Source of the DNA: Streptomyces sp. TRM70350
Lineage (GTDB): Bacteria; Actinomycetota; Actinomycetes; Streptomycetales; Streptomycetaceae
Length of the DNA: 64,000 bases
Assembly (NCBI RefSeq): GCF_019219825.1
Contig: NZ_JAHUXH010000014.1
Location: 62,001 to 126,000, forward strand
Direction of reading: 5' to 3'
Below the pieces are notes generated by a model. It worked only from the letters and a program-made list of their open reading frames with translations. It had not been told where the DNA came from and searched no databases. Shown piece by piece: positions 8,082 through 17,887 of the stretch. Within the stretch, counting starts at the first letter, position 1. Each line of letters begins with the position of its first letter. Made by a program: the position numbers and the translations under genes.

Positions 8082-9521
8082 GTGACCGAGGTCGGTGTGC
8101 ACGGCGGTGTGCAGGGTGCGGGTTCCGGGACGGTGCGGATTCCGCGGGTGCGGGGCTTCGCCGAGGGGAGCGGCCAGGGCGCGCGCTCGCCCAAGGCGGA
8201 GGGGAAGGCCCTGCGCGAGCGGATCCCGCGGCAGGCGCACGCCACCCTCGACCTCGACAGCTCACGGCCGGACGCGGTGGCCGCGGTCGAGGAGTCGAAC
8301 CGGGGCCGTATCCCGGGGCTGACGCCGATACGGGTGGGCAGGATGGCGGCCACCCCGTTCGCCTTCCTGCGCGGTTCGGCGGGCCTCATGGCGTACGACC
8401 TCGCCCGCACGCCGATGACCCGCGTCCGCGCCCAGATCTGCGGCGACGCGCACGCGGCGAACTTCGGCCTGTACGGCGACGCGCGCGGCGGCCTGATCAT
8501 CGACCTGAACGACTTCGACGAGACGGTGCACGGCCCCTGGGAGTGGGACCTCAAGCGGCTCGCCGCCTCCCTGGTGCTCGCGGGCCGGGAGGCGGGGGCC
8601 GACGAGGACACCTGCCGGGCGGCCGCCCATGACGCCGCCGGCGCCTACCGCCGCACCATGCGGCTGCTGGCCAAGCTCCCGGTGCTGGACGCGTGGAACG
8701 CCATCGCGGACGAGGAGCTGGTCTCCCACACCGACGCCCATGACCTGCTCGGCACGCTGGAGCGGGTCTCGGAGAAGGCGCGGGCCAACACCAGTGGGCG
8801 GTTCGCGGCGCGGTCGACCGAGCCGACCGAGGAGGGGGGACGCCGGTTCGTGGACGCGCCGCCGGTGCTGCGCCGGGTCCCGGACGCGGAGGCGGCGGCG
8901 GTGGTGGCGTCGCTGGAGGCCTATCTGACGACGCTGCCGGAGGACCGTCTGCCGCTGCTGTCCCGGCACGCGGTGCACGACGTGGCGTTCCGCGTCGTGG
9001 GCACGGGCAGCGTGGGCCTGCGTTCGTACGTCGTGCTGCTCCTGGACCACCGCGGTGAGGCGCTGATACTCCAGGTGAAGGAGGCCCGCGGCTCGGCGCT
9101 GCTGCCGCATCTGCTGGCCGCCGGTTTCGAGGCGCCGTCCGTCGACCACGAGGGGCGCCGGGTGGTCCTCGGCCAGAAGCGGATGCAGGTCGTCAGCGAC
9201 ATCCTGCTCGGCTGGACCACGGTCGACGGCCGTCCCTTCCAGGTCCGCCAGTTCCGCAACCGCAAGGGCAGCGTGGACCCGGCGGCGCTCTCCACGGACC
9301 AGCTCGACGACTACGCCCGCATGACCGGCGCCCTCCTGGCCCGCGCCCACTCCCACAGCGCCGACCCGCGCCTGATCTCCGGCTACTGCGGCAAGAACGA
9401 GGAACTGGACGAGGCGGTGGCCACGTTCGCCGTCGCCTACGCCGACCGCACCGAGGCGGATCACGCGGCGCTGGTGGCGGCGGTGCGGGCGGGGCGGGTC
9501 GCGGCGGAGATGGGGGTGTGA
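8082..9521 (+). CDS. DUF2252 family protein
   Basis: A 479-residue protein. The DUF2252 signature is clear: FAFLRGSAGLMAYDLA, then QICGDAHAANFGLYGD and LIIDLNDFDETVHGPWEWDL. The fold is kinase-like (aminoglycoside phosphotransferase relative), with GDAHAANFG as the catalytic-loop equivalent and DLNDFDE as the metal-binding Asp. Its biochemical function is not known. The GTG at 8082 is chosen because GGGGGAGG ends 8 nt before it; a longer frame starts at 8028. It stands alone as a monocistron. Confidence 0.85.
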   Translation: MTEVGVHGGVQGAGSGTVRIPRVRGFAEGSGQGARSPKAEGKALRERIPRQAHATLDLDSSRPDAVAAVEESNRGRIPGLTPIRVGRMAATPFAFLRGSAGLMAYDLARTPMTRVRAQICGDAHAANFGLYGDARGGLIIDLNDFDETVHGPWEWDLKRLAASLVLAGREAGADEDTCRAAAHDAAGAYRRTMRLLAKLPVLDAWNAIADEELVSHTDAHDLLGTLERVSEKARANTSGRFAARSTEPTEEGGRRFVDAPPVLRRVPDAEAAAVVASLEAYLTTLPEDRLPLLSRHAVHDVAFRVVGTGSVGLRSYVVLLLDHRGEALILQVKEARGSALLPHLLAAGFEAPSVDHEGRRVVLGQKRMQVVSDILLGWTTVDGRPFQVRQFRNRKGSVDPAALSTDQLDDYARMTGALLARAHSHSADPRLISGYCGKNEELDEAVATFAVAYADRTEADHAALVAAVRAGRVAAEMGV

Positions 9522-9578
9522 AGCCCCGGTCGGCGGCGGTGATCGGGGGCCGCGCGGGCCGTGGCCTACGCTGGTCGG

Positions 9579-10427
9579 GTGACGACCCCGGATGCTGAGC
9601 AGGGTGGTGTCGCCGGTGAGACGCGGGCGACACCCCAGGACGGCGCGCCCCGGCCCGAAGAGCGGCTGGAACGGGCCGTGCGGGCGGCCGAGCAGGCGCT
9701 GATCGAGTACGAGATCGCGGTGGAGACCTTCCGCGTCGAGATCGAGAACTTCTCCCGGCTGCACCACCAGAAGCTCGGCCCGATGTACGCCCGCCTCGAA
9801 GAGCTGGACGCGCGGATCGCCGAGGCCAAGGCGGCCCGCACCGGTGACCCGGAGGACCTGCGCCGAGCGCAGGAGCTGCGGGCCCGGGTGCTGCCCATGC
9901 CCTCCGTGGAGGAGCTGTTCCACGGCTGGATGGACGGCGACGGCCTGTTCCCGGAGGCCGCCGCGATGCTCACGGAGCAGCCGGTACGGCCCCCGCAGCG
10001 GGTGCGCCCCAGCGAGGAGGCCCGCCGCCTCTACCGCGACCTTGCCCGCAAGGCCCACCCCGACCTCGCGCAGGAGGAGGGCGAGCGCAAGCGCCGTGAG
10101 GAGTTCCTCACCCGCGTGAACAGCGCCTACGCCCGGGGCGACGAGGCGGAGCTGCGCGAGCTGTCCGAGGAGTGGGCGGCGGGACCGGTGCCAAAGGAGC
10201 GCCGCCCGAGCCGCAGCGAGGAGCTGTACGCCCGCCTGGAGTGGCTCGCCCAGCGCAAGGAGCTGCTCACGGTCGTCGCCCGGGAACTGGAGAACAGCGC
10301 CATCGGCTCCATGCTCAAGCTGGCGCCGGACGACCCGGACCGCCTCCTCGACGAGATCGCCGAGCAGCTGCTGGCGGAGGTCGCGGGGCGCGAGGCCGAG
10401 CTGGCGGAGCTGATCGGTCAGGGCTGA
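9579..10427 (+). CDS. J-domain-like coiled-coil protein
   Basis: A 282-residue hydrophilic protein. An N-terminal helical region (residues 15-90) is rich in Glu/Arg and probably a coiled coil. Near residues 150-185 lies LYRDLARKAHPDLAQEEG with the HPD tripeptide, followed by FLTRVNSAYARGD, which matches helix II-loop-helix III of a J-domain. It probably stimulates a DnaK-type chaperone or uses the fold as a structural module. The GTG at 9579 is chosen because TACGCT (9566-9571) ends 7 nt upstream, the signature of a leaderless transcript. The alternative GTG 9561 would overlap that -10. Confidence 0.75.
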   Translation: MTTPDAEQGGVAGETRATPQDGAPRPEERLERAVRAAEQALIEYEIAVETFRVEIENFSRLHHQKLGPMYARLEELDARIAEAKAARTGDPEDLRRAQELRARVLPMPSVEELFHGWMDGDGLFPEAAAMLTEQPVRPPQRVRPSEEARRLYRDLARKAHPDLAQEEGERKRREEFLTRVNSAYARGDEAELRELSEEWAAGPVPKERRPSRSEELYARLEWLAQRKELLTVVARELENSAIGSMLKLAPDDPDRLLDEIAEQLLAEVAGREAELAELIGQG

Positions 10428-10462
10428 CCGGCAGCGCGGGCGCTTCGGGTAGCGTCGGGAGC

Positions 10463-10807
10463 ATGAACTTCGGAGCTGTTCCCACGGTCGGGGTCACGGA
10501 CCTCAAGGACGACGACTTTCTGCTGGACGTCCGCGAGGACGAGGAGTGGCAGGCGGGTCACGCCGCAGGGGCGCTGCACATCCCCATGAGTGAGTTCGTC
10601 GCCCGGTACGGCGAGCTGACCGAGGCCGCCCCGCAGGACGGCCGCGTCCATGTGATCTGCCGCTCCGGCGGCCGCTCGGCCCAGGTTGCGATGTACCTCA
10701 ACCAGCGGGGCATCGACGCCGTGAACGTCGCCGGCGGCATGGAGGCCTGGGAGGCGAACGGGCGTCCGGTGGTCACGGACGCGGGGGAGCCGGGGGCCGT
10801 GGTCTGA
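10463..10807 (+). CDS. Rhodanese-like domain protein
   Basis: A single-domain 114-residue rhodanese. The active-site loop CRSGGRS holds the catalytic Cys near residue 70, FLLDVREDEEWQAGHAAGA is the CH2-type entry motif and VNVAGGMEAW is the end motif. The loop length fits a sulfurtransferase, not a Cdc25-type phosphatase. TAGCGT (10450-10455) lies exactly 7 nt before ATG, so the transcript may be leaderless. No partner gene identifies the sulfur donor. Confidence 0.85.
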   Translation: MNFGAVPTVGVTDLKDDDFLLDVREDEEWQAGHAAGALHIPMSEFVARYGELTEAAPQDGRVHVICRSGGRSAQVAMYLNQRGIDAVNVAGGMEAWEANGRPVVTDAGEPGAVV

Positions 10808-10830
10808 GCCTGTGCGGGATGGGGTCGGCC

Positions 10831-11967
10831 TCACCCCGCCGCATGCGCCGCCAGCAGATCCCCCAGCGCCTCCTCGTGCGCCGCCGCCGGTCCCAGCGAC
10901 AGCTCAAGGTGCTTCGCCCAGGCGTGGTACCGGTGCAGCGGATAGTCGACGTCCGCCCCGAACCCCCCGTGCAGATGCTGCGCCGTCTGCACCACCCGCC
11001 GTACCCCCTCCGCCGCCCAGATCTTGGCGACGGCCACATCCCCGGCGGCCGGCAACGCCCCCGGCGCCCCCGAGCCGATCCGCCACGCCGCCTGCCACAG
11101 CGTGGCCTCCATCGCCCGCAGGTCGATGTAGCGATCGGCGGCCTGCACGGCGACGGCCTGGAACGTCGCGACCGGGTACCCGAACTGCTCCCGCTTCCCG
11201 GTGTACTCGCCGGTCATCCGCAGCACCCGCTCCCCGAGCCCCAGGGCCAGCGCACACGTCCCGGTGGCCAGCAGCTCCCGCAGCCACTCCCAGGCGCCCT
11301 CGCCCTCGACGACGTACTTCTGCGGCACCCGCACCGACCCCAGCCGCAGCTCCCCGAGCCGCTCCCCGGTCGTCGCGACCTGCTCGGCGAGTTCGGCCCC
11401 TTCGTGCCCCCGTGGGACGAGGGCGAGGACGCTCCGGTCGGCGTCGGTGTGCGCCGGTACGACGGTGAAGTCGGCGTCGTACGCCCACGGCACCGCCGTC
11501 TGCATCCCGTCCAGGACCCAGCCGTCCCCGTCCCGGCGTGCGGTCACCGCACGTTCGGCGGGATCGTGCCCGCCGGTACGCCCCTGCGCGGCGACGGTCA
11601 GCACGACCTCGCCCCGCCCCGCCCGGGCGAGCACCGCGGACTTCAGCTCCTCACCGCCGTACGCCTGTAGGGCCGCCAGCGCCGCGCTGTTCTCCAGCAG
11701 CGGCACCCGTGCCAGCACCTTCCCCGCCTCCCGCAGCACCAGGCACAGCGCGATGGCGTCGAGGCCCGCCCCGCCGTGCTCCGGTTCGAGCAGCAGGCCC
11801 AGCAGATCCGCGTCGGCGAGCCTGCCCCACAGCGCGCGGTCGAAGTCGTCGGCCACGGCACCCCTGGTCAGCGTGGGGCTCGGCACCGCGTCCGGCGCGA
11901 CATCGGCGAACACACCCCGCGCCGCCTCGGCCGCCGCCTGCTGCTCCTCGGTGAAGGTGAAGTCCAC
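10831..11967 (-). CDS. Acyl-CoA dehydrogenase family protein
   Basis: A 378-residue flavoprotein that starts FTFTEEQQAAAEAARGVFAD. The mid-domain FAD-binding segment is divergent, and the C-terminal helical domain includes YTGKREQFGYPVATFQAVA and VVQTAQHLHGGFGADVDYPL. The HGGFG turn is typical, but no Glu base is obvious in the usual place. This shape is common in the heteromeric acyl-CoA dehydrogenases of actinobacterial steroid and fatty acid side-chain degradation, where one subunit is degenerate. A palindrome resembling the KstR operator lies upstream. No second subunit is adjacent. Confidence 0.82.
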   Translation of the reverse strand: MDFTFTEEQQAAAEAARGVFADVAPDAVPSPTLTRGAVADDFDRALWGRLADADLLGLLLEPEHGGAGLDAIALCLVLREAGKVLARVPLLENSAALAALQAYGGEELKSAVLARAGRGEVVLTVAAQGRTGGHDPAERAVTARRDGDGWVLDGMQTAVPWAYDADFTVVPAHTDADRSVLALVPRGHEGAELAEQVATTGERLGELRLGSVRVPQKYVVEGEGAWEWLRELLATGTCALALGLGERVLRMTGEYTGKREQFGYPVATFQAVAVQAADRYIDLRAMEATLWQAAWRIGSGAPGALPAAGDVAVAKIWAAEGVRRVVQTAQHLHGGFGADVDYPLHRYHAWAKHLELSLGPAAAHEEALGDLLAAHAAG

Positions 11968-12013
11968 GGTCCTGTCCTCCCGACGGATCCGCCCATCTGG
12001 CGGAGCGTCAAGA

Positions 12014-12027
12014 TAGAACAGGTTCTA
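12014..12027. promoter_or_regulatory. KstR-like operator upstream of the acyl-CoA dehydrogenase
   Basis: TAGAACAGGTTCTA is a perfect 6-bp inverted repeat around a 2-bp centre. It matches the T-nn-AAC-nn-GTT-nn-A form described for KstR, the TetR regulator of steroid catabolism. It lies 47 bp before the minus-strand start codon, a place suited to repression. Confidence 0.55.
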
Positions 12028-12074
12028 GGAGAAGGGAACGCCCCCGACCTACGGGCCACCCTGGCCAGGATCTC

Positions 12075-13133
12075 CTAGCGGTCGAAATCCAGCTCCACCT
12101 GCTCCGTCACCGGATGCGACTGGCACGCCAGCACATACCCCGCCTCCGTCTCCTCCCGCTCCAGCGCGAAGTTGCGGTCCATGCGCACCTCCCCGGAGAC
12201 CAGGAAGGCCCGGCACGTGCCGCACACCCCGCCCTTGCAGGCGTAGGGCGCGTCGGGGCGGTTGCGCAGCACCGTCTCCAGCAGCGACTCACCGTCCTGG
12301 ACCGGCCAGGTCCCGCCGCGGCCGTCGAGCCGCGCGGTCACCGTGCTGTGCGCGGGAGCCGTCGACGGGGCGGCGGCCGGAGCGGCGTCCACATGGAAGA
12401 TCTCCTCGTGGATCCGGCCGCGCGGCACGCCCAGCCCGCGCAGCGCCCGCTCGGCCTCCTGCACCAGCCCGTACGGCCCGCACAGGTACCACCCCGCGAC
12501 GTCGGCCACCGGCAGCAGTGCCGGAAGCAGGCCCGTCAGCCGTTCGCGGTCCAGCCGCCCGGACGGCAGGCCCGCCTGCTGCTCCTCCCGGGAGAGCACG
12601 GTCACCAGCTGGAACCGCTCGGGAAAGCGGTCCTTCAGATCGGCGACCTCCTCCAGGAACATCGTCGAGGCGGACGTCCGGTCGCTGCGTATCAGGCAGA
12701 ACCGGGCCTCGGGCTCGCGCGCCAGCAGGGTCGTCGCGATCGACAGCACCGGGGTGATCCCGCTGCCGCCGACGATCGCGGCGTACAGCCCCGGCACGGG
12801 GTCGAGGGTGAAGCGGCCGGCCGGGGTCATCGCCTCCAGCTCGTCGCCGACGTTGATCTCCTTCAGCGCGTACGTCGAGAAGGCCCCGCCCTCCACCAGC
12901 CGCACCCCCACCCGCAGGGCGCGCGGTCCCTCGCCGTCCTGTGGTGCCGGGGAGCAGATCGAGTACGTCCGCCGGATCTCGACGCCGTCGACGGTTCGCC
13001 GCAGGGCGATGTGCTGGCCGGGTGCGTACCGGTACTCCTCGCGCAGTTCCTCGGGGACCGCGAGCGTGACGGCGACGGAGTCGTCGGTGAGCCGGTCGAC
13101 CGCGGTCACCGGGAGCGTGTGGAAGCGGGCCAT
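12075..13133 (-). CDS. paaE: Phenylacetyl-CoA epoxidase reductase subunit PaaE
   Basis: A 352-residue electron-transfer subunit. The ferredoxin reductase part has the FAD motif RRTYSIC and the NAD(P) motif IVGGSGITPVLS, and the C-terminal plant-type 2Fe-2S domain has CKGGVCGTC with a distal Cys in YVLACQSHP. It passes electrons from NADPH to the PaaA di-iron centre. The ATG at 13133 is preferred over a GTG three bases earlier because AAGGAG gives a 5-nt spacing to it. It is last in the paaABCDE operon and overlaps the paaD stop by one base. Confidence 0.93.
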   Translation of the reverse strand: MARFHTLPVTAVDRLTDDSVAVTLAVPEELREEYRYAPGQHIALRRTVDGVEIRRTYSICSPAPQDGEGPRALRVGVRLVEGGAFSTYALKEINVGDELEAMTPAGRFTLDPVPGLYAAIVGGSGITPVLSIATTLLAREPEARFCLIRSDRTSASTMFLEEVADLKDRFPERFQLVTVLSREEQQAGLPSGRLDRERLTGLLPALLPVADVAGWYLCGPYGLVQEAERALRGLGVPRGRIHEEIFHVDAAPAAAPSTAPAHSTVTARLDGRGGTWPVQDGESLLETVLRNRPDAPYACKGGVCGTCRAFLVSGEVRMDRNFALEREETEAGYVLACQSHPVTEQVELDFDR

Positions 13134-13669
13134 CACAACTCCTTGAAGTGGTCGAACGGTTCACGGCACGCCAGGCAGCGCCGCAGCGCCTTGCACGCGG
13201 TGGAGGAGAAACGGCTCAGCAGCTCGGTGTCGGCGGACCCGCAGTGCGGGCAGTGGACGGCCTCCGCGGCGCTCGGCTCGTCGGTGAGCGTGCGGGTCGC
13301 GCCCAGCTCCAGCGGCACCGGCTCGGTCCGCGTGCGCACGCGGGGTGGTGCGATGCCGAACTCCCGCAGTTTGCGACGTCCTTCGGGCGTGATGTCGTCG
13401 GTCGACCAGGCCGGCGTCAGCACCGTGCGGACGGTGACCTCCCGTATGCCGTGCTCGTGCAGCGCCCGTTCTATGTCCGCGGACATCGCCTCCATGGCGG
13501 GGCAGCCGGTGTACGTCGGGGTCAGCTCGACGTCGACCGCGTCCTCACCACGCAGGTGCACCGCGCGCAGGACGCCCAGTTCCCGAAGGGTGAGCACGGG
13601 CAGCTCGGGGTCGGGCACCGAACCGGCGATCGCGATGAGTTCCTCTTCCAGGGCGGTGGTGGTCACCAT
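13133..13669 (-). CDS. paaD: Phenylacetyl-CoA epoxidase accessory protein PaaD
   Basis: 178 residues. The N-terminal half is a DUF59/MIP18 domain (VPDPELPVLTLRELGVLR, YTGCPAMEAM), a fold used in Fe-S cluster assembly. The C-terminal half has a zinc-ribbon-like pair of cysteine knuckles, CPHCGSADTE and CLACREPF. PaaD is thought to help mature the metal centres of the epoxidase. The ATG overlaps the paaC stop by 7 bp, so the genes are translationally coupled. Confidence 0.92.
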   Translation of the reverse strand: MVTTTALEEELIAIAGSVPDPELPVLTLRELGVLRAVHLRGEDAVDVELTPTYTGCPAMEAMSADIERALHEHGIREVTVRTVLTPAWSTDDITPEGRRKLREFGIAPPRVRTRTEPVPLELGATRTLTDEPSAAEAVHCPHCGSADTELLSRFSSTACKALRRCLACREPFDHFKEL

Positions 13670-14382
13670 GACGCCCCCGGGTGGCTGCGGTGCAGATGCT
13701 GCATCTCGGCGAGCATCCGCCCGAACGGTTCGGTGTGCACACCCTGCCGACCCGCGCCCGCGCTCCACGCCCCGGACTGCGGCCCCTCGGGCAGCGTGAG
13801 CGTGGCCCGGTGCAGGACCTCGCCGACCGACTCCAGCCAGGCCGCCTTCAGCTGCTCGCCGTCCACGTCCAGGCCCTGAACCGGCTGGAACATCTCGCCG
13901 GTGAACCGCCACAGCGCCTCGCACGCCCGCCGCATCCGCTCATGGCTGTCGTCCGTGCCGTCGCCGAGCCGCAGGGTCCACTGCGTGGCGTGGTCGCGGT
14001 GGTAGGCGACCTCCTTGACGGCCTTCGCGGCGAGTGGGGCGAAGGGGCCGTCGCCGGTGGCCAGTTCGGCGTAGAGCAGGTGCTGGTAGGTGGAGAAGTA
14101 CAGCTGGCGGGCGATGGTGTGGGCGAAGTCGCCGTTCGGCTGCTCCACCAGCTGGAGGTTGCGGAAGGCGCGCTCCTCGCGCAGGTACGCCAGCTCGTCC
14201 TCGTCGCCGACCAGCGACAGCAGCACCCGGGCCTGGCCGAGCAGGTCCAGCGCGATGTTGGCGAGGGCGACCTCCTCCTCCAGCACGGGGGCGTGCCCGG
14301 CCCACTCCCCCAGGCGGTGGGAGAGCACCAGGGCGTCGTCGCCCAGGGCGAGGGCGGCCGTCGTGGGAACCGTGGCCGTCAC
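13663..14382 (-). CDS. paaC: Phenylacetyl-CoA epoxidase structural subunit PaaC
   Basis: A 239-residue helical protein of the ferritin-like fold that pairs with PaaA. It is recognised by LGEWAGHAPVLEEEVALANI, LDLLGQARVL and KAVKEVAYHRDHATQW. Di-iron ligands of the catalytic subunit are only partly kept, as expected for the non-catalytic partner. The GTG start overlaps the paaB stop by GTGA. A much longer upstream frame exists but is only the shadow of paaB. Confidence 0.92.
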   Translation of the reverse strand: MTATVPTTAALALGDDALVLSHRLGEWAGHAPVLEEEVALANIALDLLGQARVLLSLVGDEDELAYLREERAFRNLQLVEQPNGDFAHTIARQLYFSTYQHLLYAELATGDGPFAPLAAKAVKEVAYHRDHATQWTLRLGDGTDDSHERMRRACEALWRFTGEMFQPVQGLDVDGEQLKAAWLESVGEVLHRATLTLPEGPQSGAWSAGAGRQGVHTEPFGRMLAEMQHLHRSHPGASW

Positions 14383-14662
14383 AGGTGCTTCACCCCCTCC
14401 GGGATCTCGTAGAACGTCGGGTGGCGGTAGGGCTTGTCCGCGGCCGGTTCGAAGAACGGGTCCTTCTCGTCGGGGGAGGACGCCGTGATGGCGGAGGACG
14501 GCACGACCCAGATGGAGACGCCCTCGCCGCGTCGGGTGTACAGATCGCGCGCGTTGCGCAGGGCCAGCTCCGCGTCCGGGGCGTGCAGGCTGCCGGCGTG
14601 GGTGTGGGACAGGCCCCGGCGTGAGCGCACGAAGACCTCCCACAGGGGCCAGTCGGTGTTCG

Positions 14663-14666
<4 letters not shown>
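14379..14666 (-). CDS. paaB: Phenylacetyl-CoA epoxidase subunit PaaB
   Basis: 95 residues, the usual size. Diagnostic segments are WEVFVRSRRGLSHTHAGSLH, the ARDLYTRRGEGVSIWVV strand and the C-terminal YRHPTFYEIPEGV. PaaB is a small structural protein that bridges PaaAC dimers. The start and stop are both in ATGA/GTGA overlaps with paaA and paaC. Confidence 0.93.
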
Positions 14667-15670
<1,004 letters not shown>

Positions 15671-15711
15671 GAGGCCCCCTCGACCTTTGGGTCTGCCCGG
15701 AGATGCGCCCG

Positions 15712-15725
15712 ACCGATCGTTCGGT
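15712..15725. promoter_or_regulatory. PaaR-type operator upstream of paaA
   Basis: ACCGATCGTTCGGT is a 5-bp inverted repeat with a 4-bp centre, and is the reverse complement of the site at 20565. A TTGACA-like -35 for the minus strand is at 15766-15761, so the operator lies just downstream of the promoter. Binding by the TetR protein encoded at 22149 is inferred from the shared motif. Confidence 0.65.
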
Positions 15726-15770
15726 TCGTGCGATTCCATGGTCGGTCGGGCGCCGTAAGGTGTCAACCGC

Positions 15771-15802
15771 TGTGGATAACCCGTCGGCGTGGCTGTGGAC
15801 GA
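15771..15802. promoter_or_regulatory. DnaA-box-like sequences
   Basis: TGTGGATAA (15771-15779) is the reverse complement of the perfect box TTATCCACA, and TGTGGACGA (15794-15802) is a weaker second copy in the same orientation. They lie in the 238-bp gap between paaA and the DUF5819 gene. Confidence 0.5.
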
Positions 15803-15908
15803 GCTGATCGAAGGAGCTGTGCCCGGTGGGTCGGCCTGAGTACCGTTCGCGTGCGAGGGGGCTGCGGCGCGGCGCAGAAGGACCGGAACGGATCGGAATC
15901 GGGGCGGA

Positions 15909-16664
15909 ATGGACGCGCAGGGCGCGAAGGACACGCACGACAGGGGTGCGAGCGCTCCGCACGGGCGGGACGAGCAGGGCGCACCTGTCGGTGTGAGCGA
16001 GCCCCTGCCGGTACCCCGCACCGGCGTCGCCGCTCTCTCCCCGCGCTACCAGGTCGGCGTCGCGCTGGCCCTCGCCGTCGTCGCGGTCGCCGTCTGTGCG
16101 CACATCGGGATGGTCTTTCTGCACGTCGCGCCGTCGAACACGGTCACCAAGCAGCACGGCAAGGCGATCGACGAATGGATCTACCCGGAGTTCGAGCAGA
16201 ACTGGAAGCTGTTCGCGCCGAACCCGCTGCAGCAGAACATCTCCGTTCAGGTCCGCGCACAGATCCGAACGGGTGACGGCAGCAGCCGCACCACCGGCTG
16301 GTACGACCTGTCCGCGCAGGACGGCAGGGCCATCGACGGCAATCCGCTGCCGAGCCACACCCAGCAGAACGAGCTGCGCCGCGCCTGGGACTTCTTCACC
16401 GCCACCCACGACGGCGACAACCGCCCCTCGGGCCTGCGCGGCGCGCTGAGCGAGACGTATCTGCGCCGGATCGTGGTGCTGCGGCTGGAGCGCGCGAACG
16501 CGGCCGGGCCGGGCGGTGTCGTCGAGCGGGTCCAGGTCCGCTCGCGGACCACCAACGTCCGCCCGCCCGAGTGGAGCGAGGAGCGGATATCGCTCAAGCC
16601 GGTGTACCGGGTGCTGCCCTGGTGGTCGGTGCCCGGCGACGAGGCCCAGGGAGGCGTCCGGTGA
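15909..16664 (+). CDS. DUF5819 family membrane-anchored protein (SdpA-like)
   Basis: 251 residues. A charged cytoplasmic leader is followed by one TM helix near residues 45-70 (VGVALALAVVAVAVCAHIG). The outside domain begins with the conserved EFEQNWKLFAPNPLQQN segment. The following strands (VQVRAQIRTGDG, GWYDLSAQDGRAI) form a small beta domain. Biochemical function is unknown. The overlap (GTGA) with an HTTM membrane protein recalls the sdpA-sdpB pair of Bacillus, whose products mature a secreted toxin peptide, but no toxin-precursor gene is seen here. Confidence 0.75.
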   Translation: MDAQGAKDTHDRGASAPHGRDEQGAPVGVSEPLPVPRTGVAALSPRYQVGVALALAVVAVAVCAHIGMVFLHVAPSNTVTKQHGKAIDEWIYPEFEQNWKLFAPNPLQQNISVQVRAQIRTGDGSSRTTGWYDLSAQDGRAIDGNPLPSHTQQNELRRAWDFFTATHDGDNRPSGLRGALSETYLRRIVVLRLERANAAGPGGVVERVQVRSRTTNVRPPEWSEERISLKPVYRVLPWWSVPGDEAQGGVR

Positions 16665-17887
16665 GCCGCTTCACCCTGGCCGTCTCCCGTGGCACCGCCC
16701 GGGTCACCGAGTCCGCCCTCGGCCCCTACCAGACCGCCGTGATCCGCATCGGCTTCGCCGCGACCTGGCTGCTGTTCCTGCTGCGCGAGATCCCGCACCG
16801 CCAGGAGCTGTACGGCCCCGACGGCCCGTGGAGCTGGGACCTCGCCGAGCAGCTGATCGGCGCGAACGGCGCCTTCACCGCCCTGATGTGGTCCGACGGG
16901 CAGCTGTGGTTCGAGGCCGTCTACGCGCTCGGCGTGCTCACCAGCCTGCTGCTGATGCTGGGCTGGCGCACCCGCACCATGTCCGTGCTCTTCATGGTCG
17001 GCGTGCTCTCGCTGCAGAACCGCAGCGTCTTCATGGGCGACGGCGGTGACAACGTCCTGCACCTGATGTGCATCTACCTGGTGTTCACGCGGTGCGGCCA
17101 GGTGTGGTCCCTGGACGCGCGGCGCGCCCGGCGCGCACACGAGGCACGCGCGCGTGGGGAGCGGGTCACCGACCGGACCGGGCCGGTGCTGTGGGGCGTG
17201 CTCGGGTCGGCGCTGTTCGCCGTGACCGCGGCGGGTCGGCTGGACGGCGACTGGCTGGTGCCTGCGCTGCTGTGGGGCGTGTGGGTGGGGCAGGCCCTGT
17301 GGTGGCTCGCCGGGCGCCTCACACGCACCGGCCAGCCGCGGATCCTGCTCGACCTGATCGCCAACATCCTGCACAACGGCGCTCTGCTCGTGATCATGGC
17401 CGAGGCGTGTCTGATCTACGCCACCGCCGGCTGGTACAAGATCCAGGGCTCCCGCTGGCAGGACGGCACCGCCGTCTACTACCCCCTGCACCTGGACTAC
17501 TTCTCGCCCTGGCCCGCCCTGGCCGACCTGCTGTCCGCCAGCGGCACCATGGTCATGCTCATCACCTACGGGACCGTGATCGTCCAGGTCGCCTTCCCGT
17601 TCACCCTGCTCCACCGGCGGGTCAAGAGCGTCCTGCTCGCCGTCATGATCACCGAGCACGCCGTGATCGCCGTGGTGCTCGGGCTGCCCTTCTTCTCGCT
17701 GGCGATGATCGCGGCGGACGCGGTCTTCCTGCCGACGTCGTTCCTGCGCCGCCTGGGCGACTGGGCGGCACGCGCGCGTGGGCGGCTGTTCCGGCGCGGT
17801 CGCCCCAAGGTCCCGGCGCAGCGAAGGCCGGACGCCGCCGAGCGCCCCGGGGACAGCGAACAGACCCACGTAGGCTTCACGGCATGA
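16661..17887 (+). CDS. HTTM domain membrane protein (SdpB / gamma-carboxylase-like)
   Basis: 408 residues with about eight hydrophobic segments, and a horizontally transferred transmembrane (HTTM) domain. Recognised segments include TAVIRIGFAATWLLFLLREI, NRSVFMGDGGDNVLHLMCIY and TAGWYKIQGSRWQDGTAVYY. HTTM domains are shared by vitamin K-dependent gamma-carboxylases and SdpB. It starts at GTG in a 4-bp overlap with the DUF5819 gene and ends in an ATGA overlap with trmH, so the three are one operon. The C-terminus is an Arg-rich cytoplasmic tail. Confidence 0.82.
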   Translation: MSRFTLAVSRGTARVTESALGPYQTAVIRIGFAATWLLFLLREIPHRQELYGPDGPWSWDLAEQLIGANGAFTALMWSDGQLWFEAVYALGVLTSLLLMLGWRTRTMSVLFMVGVLSLQNRSVFMGDGGDNVLHLMCIYLVFTRCGQVWSLDARRARRAHEARARGERVTDRTGPVLWGVLGSALFAVTAAGRLDGDWLVPALLWGVWVGQALWWLAGRLTRTGQPRILLDLIANILHNGALLVIMAEACLIYATAGWYKIQGSRWQDGTAVYYPLHLDYFSPWPALADLLSASGTMVMLITYGTVIVQVAFPFTLLHRRVKSVLLAVMITEHAVIAVVLGLPFFSLAMIAADAVFLPTSFLRRLGDWAARARGRLFRRGRPKVPAQRRPDAAERPGDSEQTHVGFTA

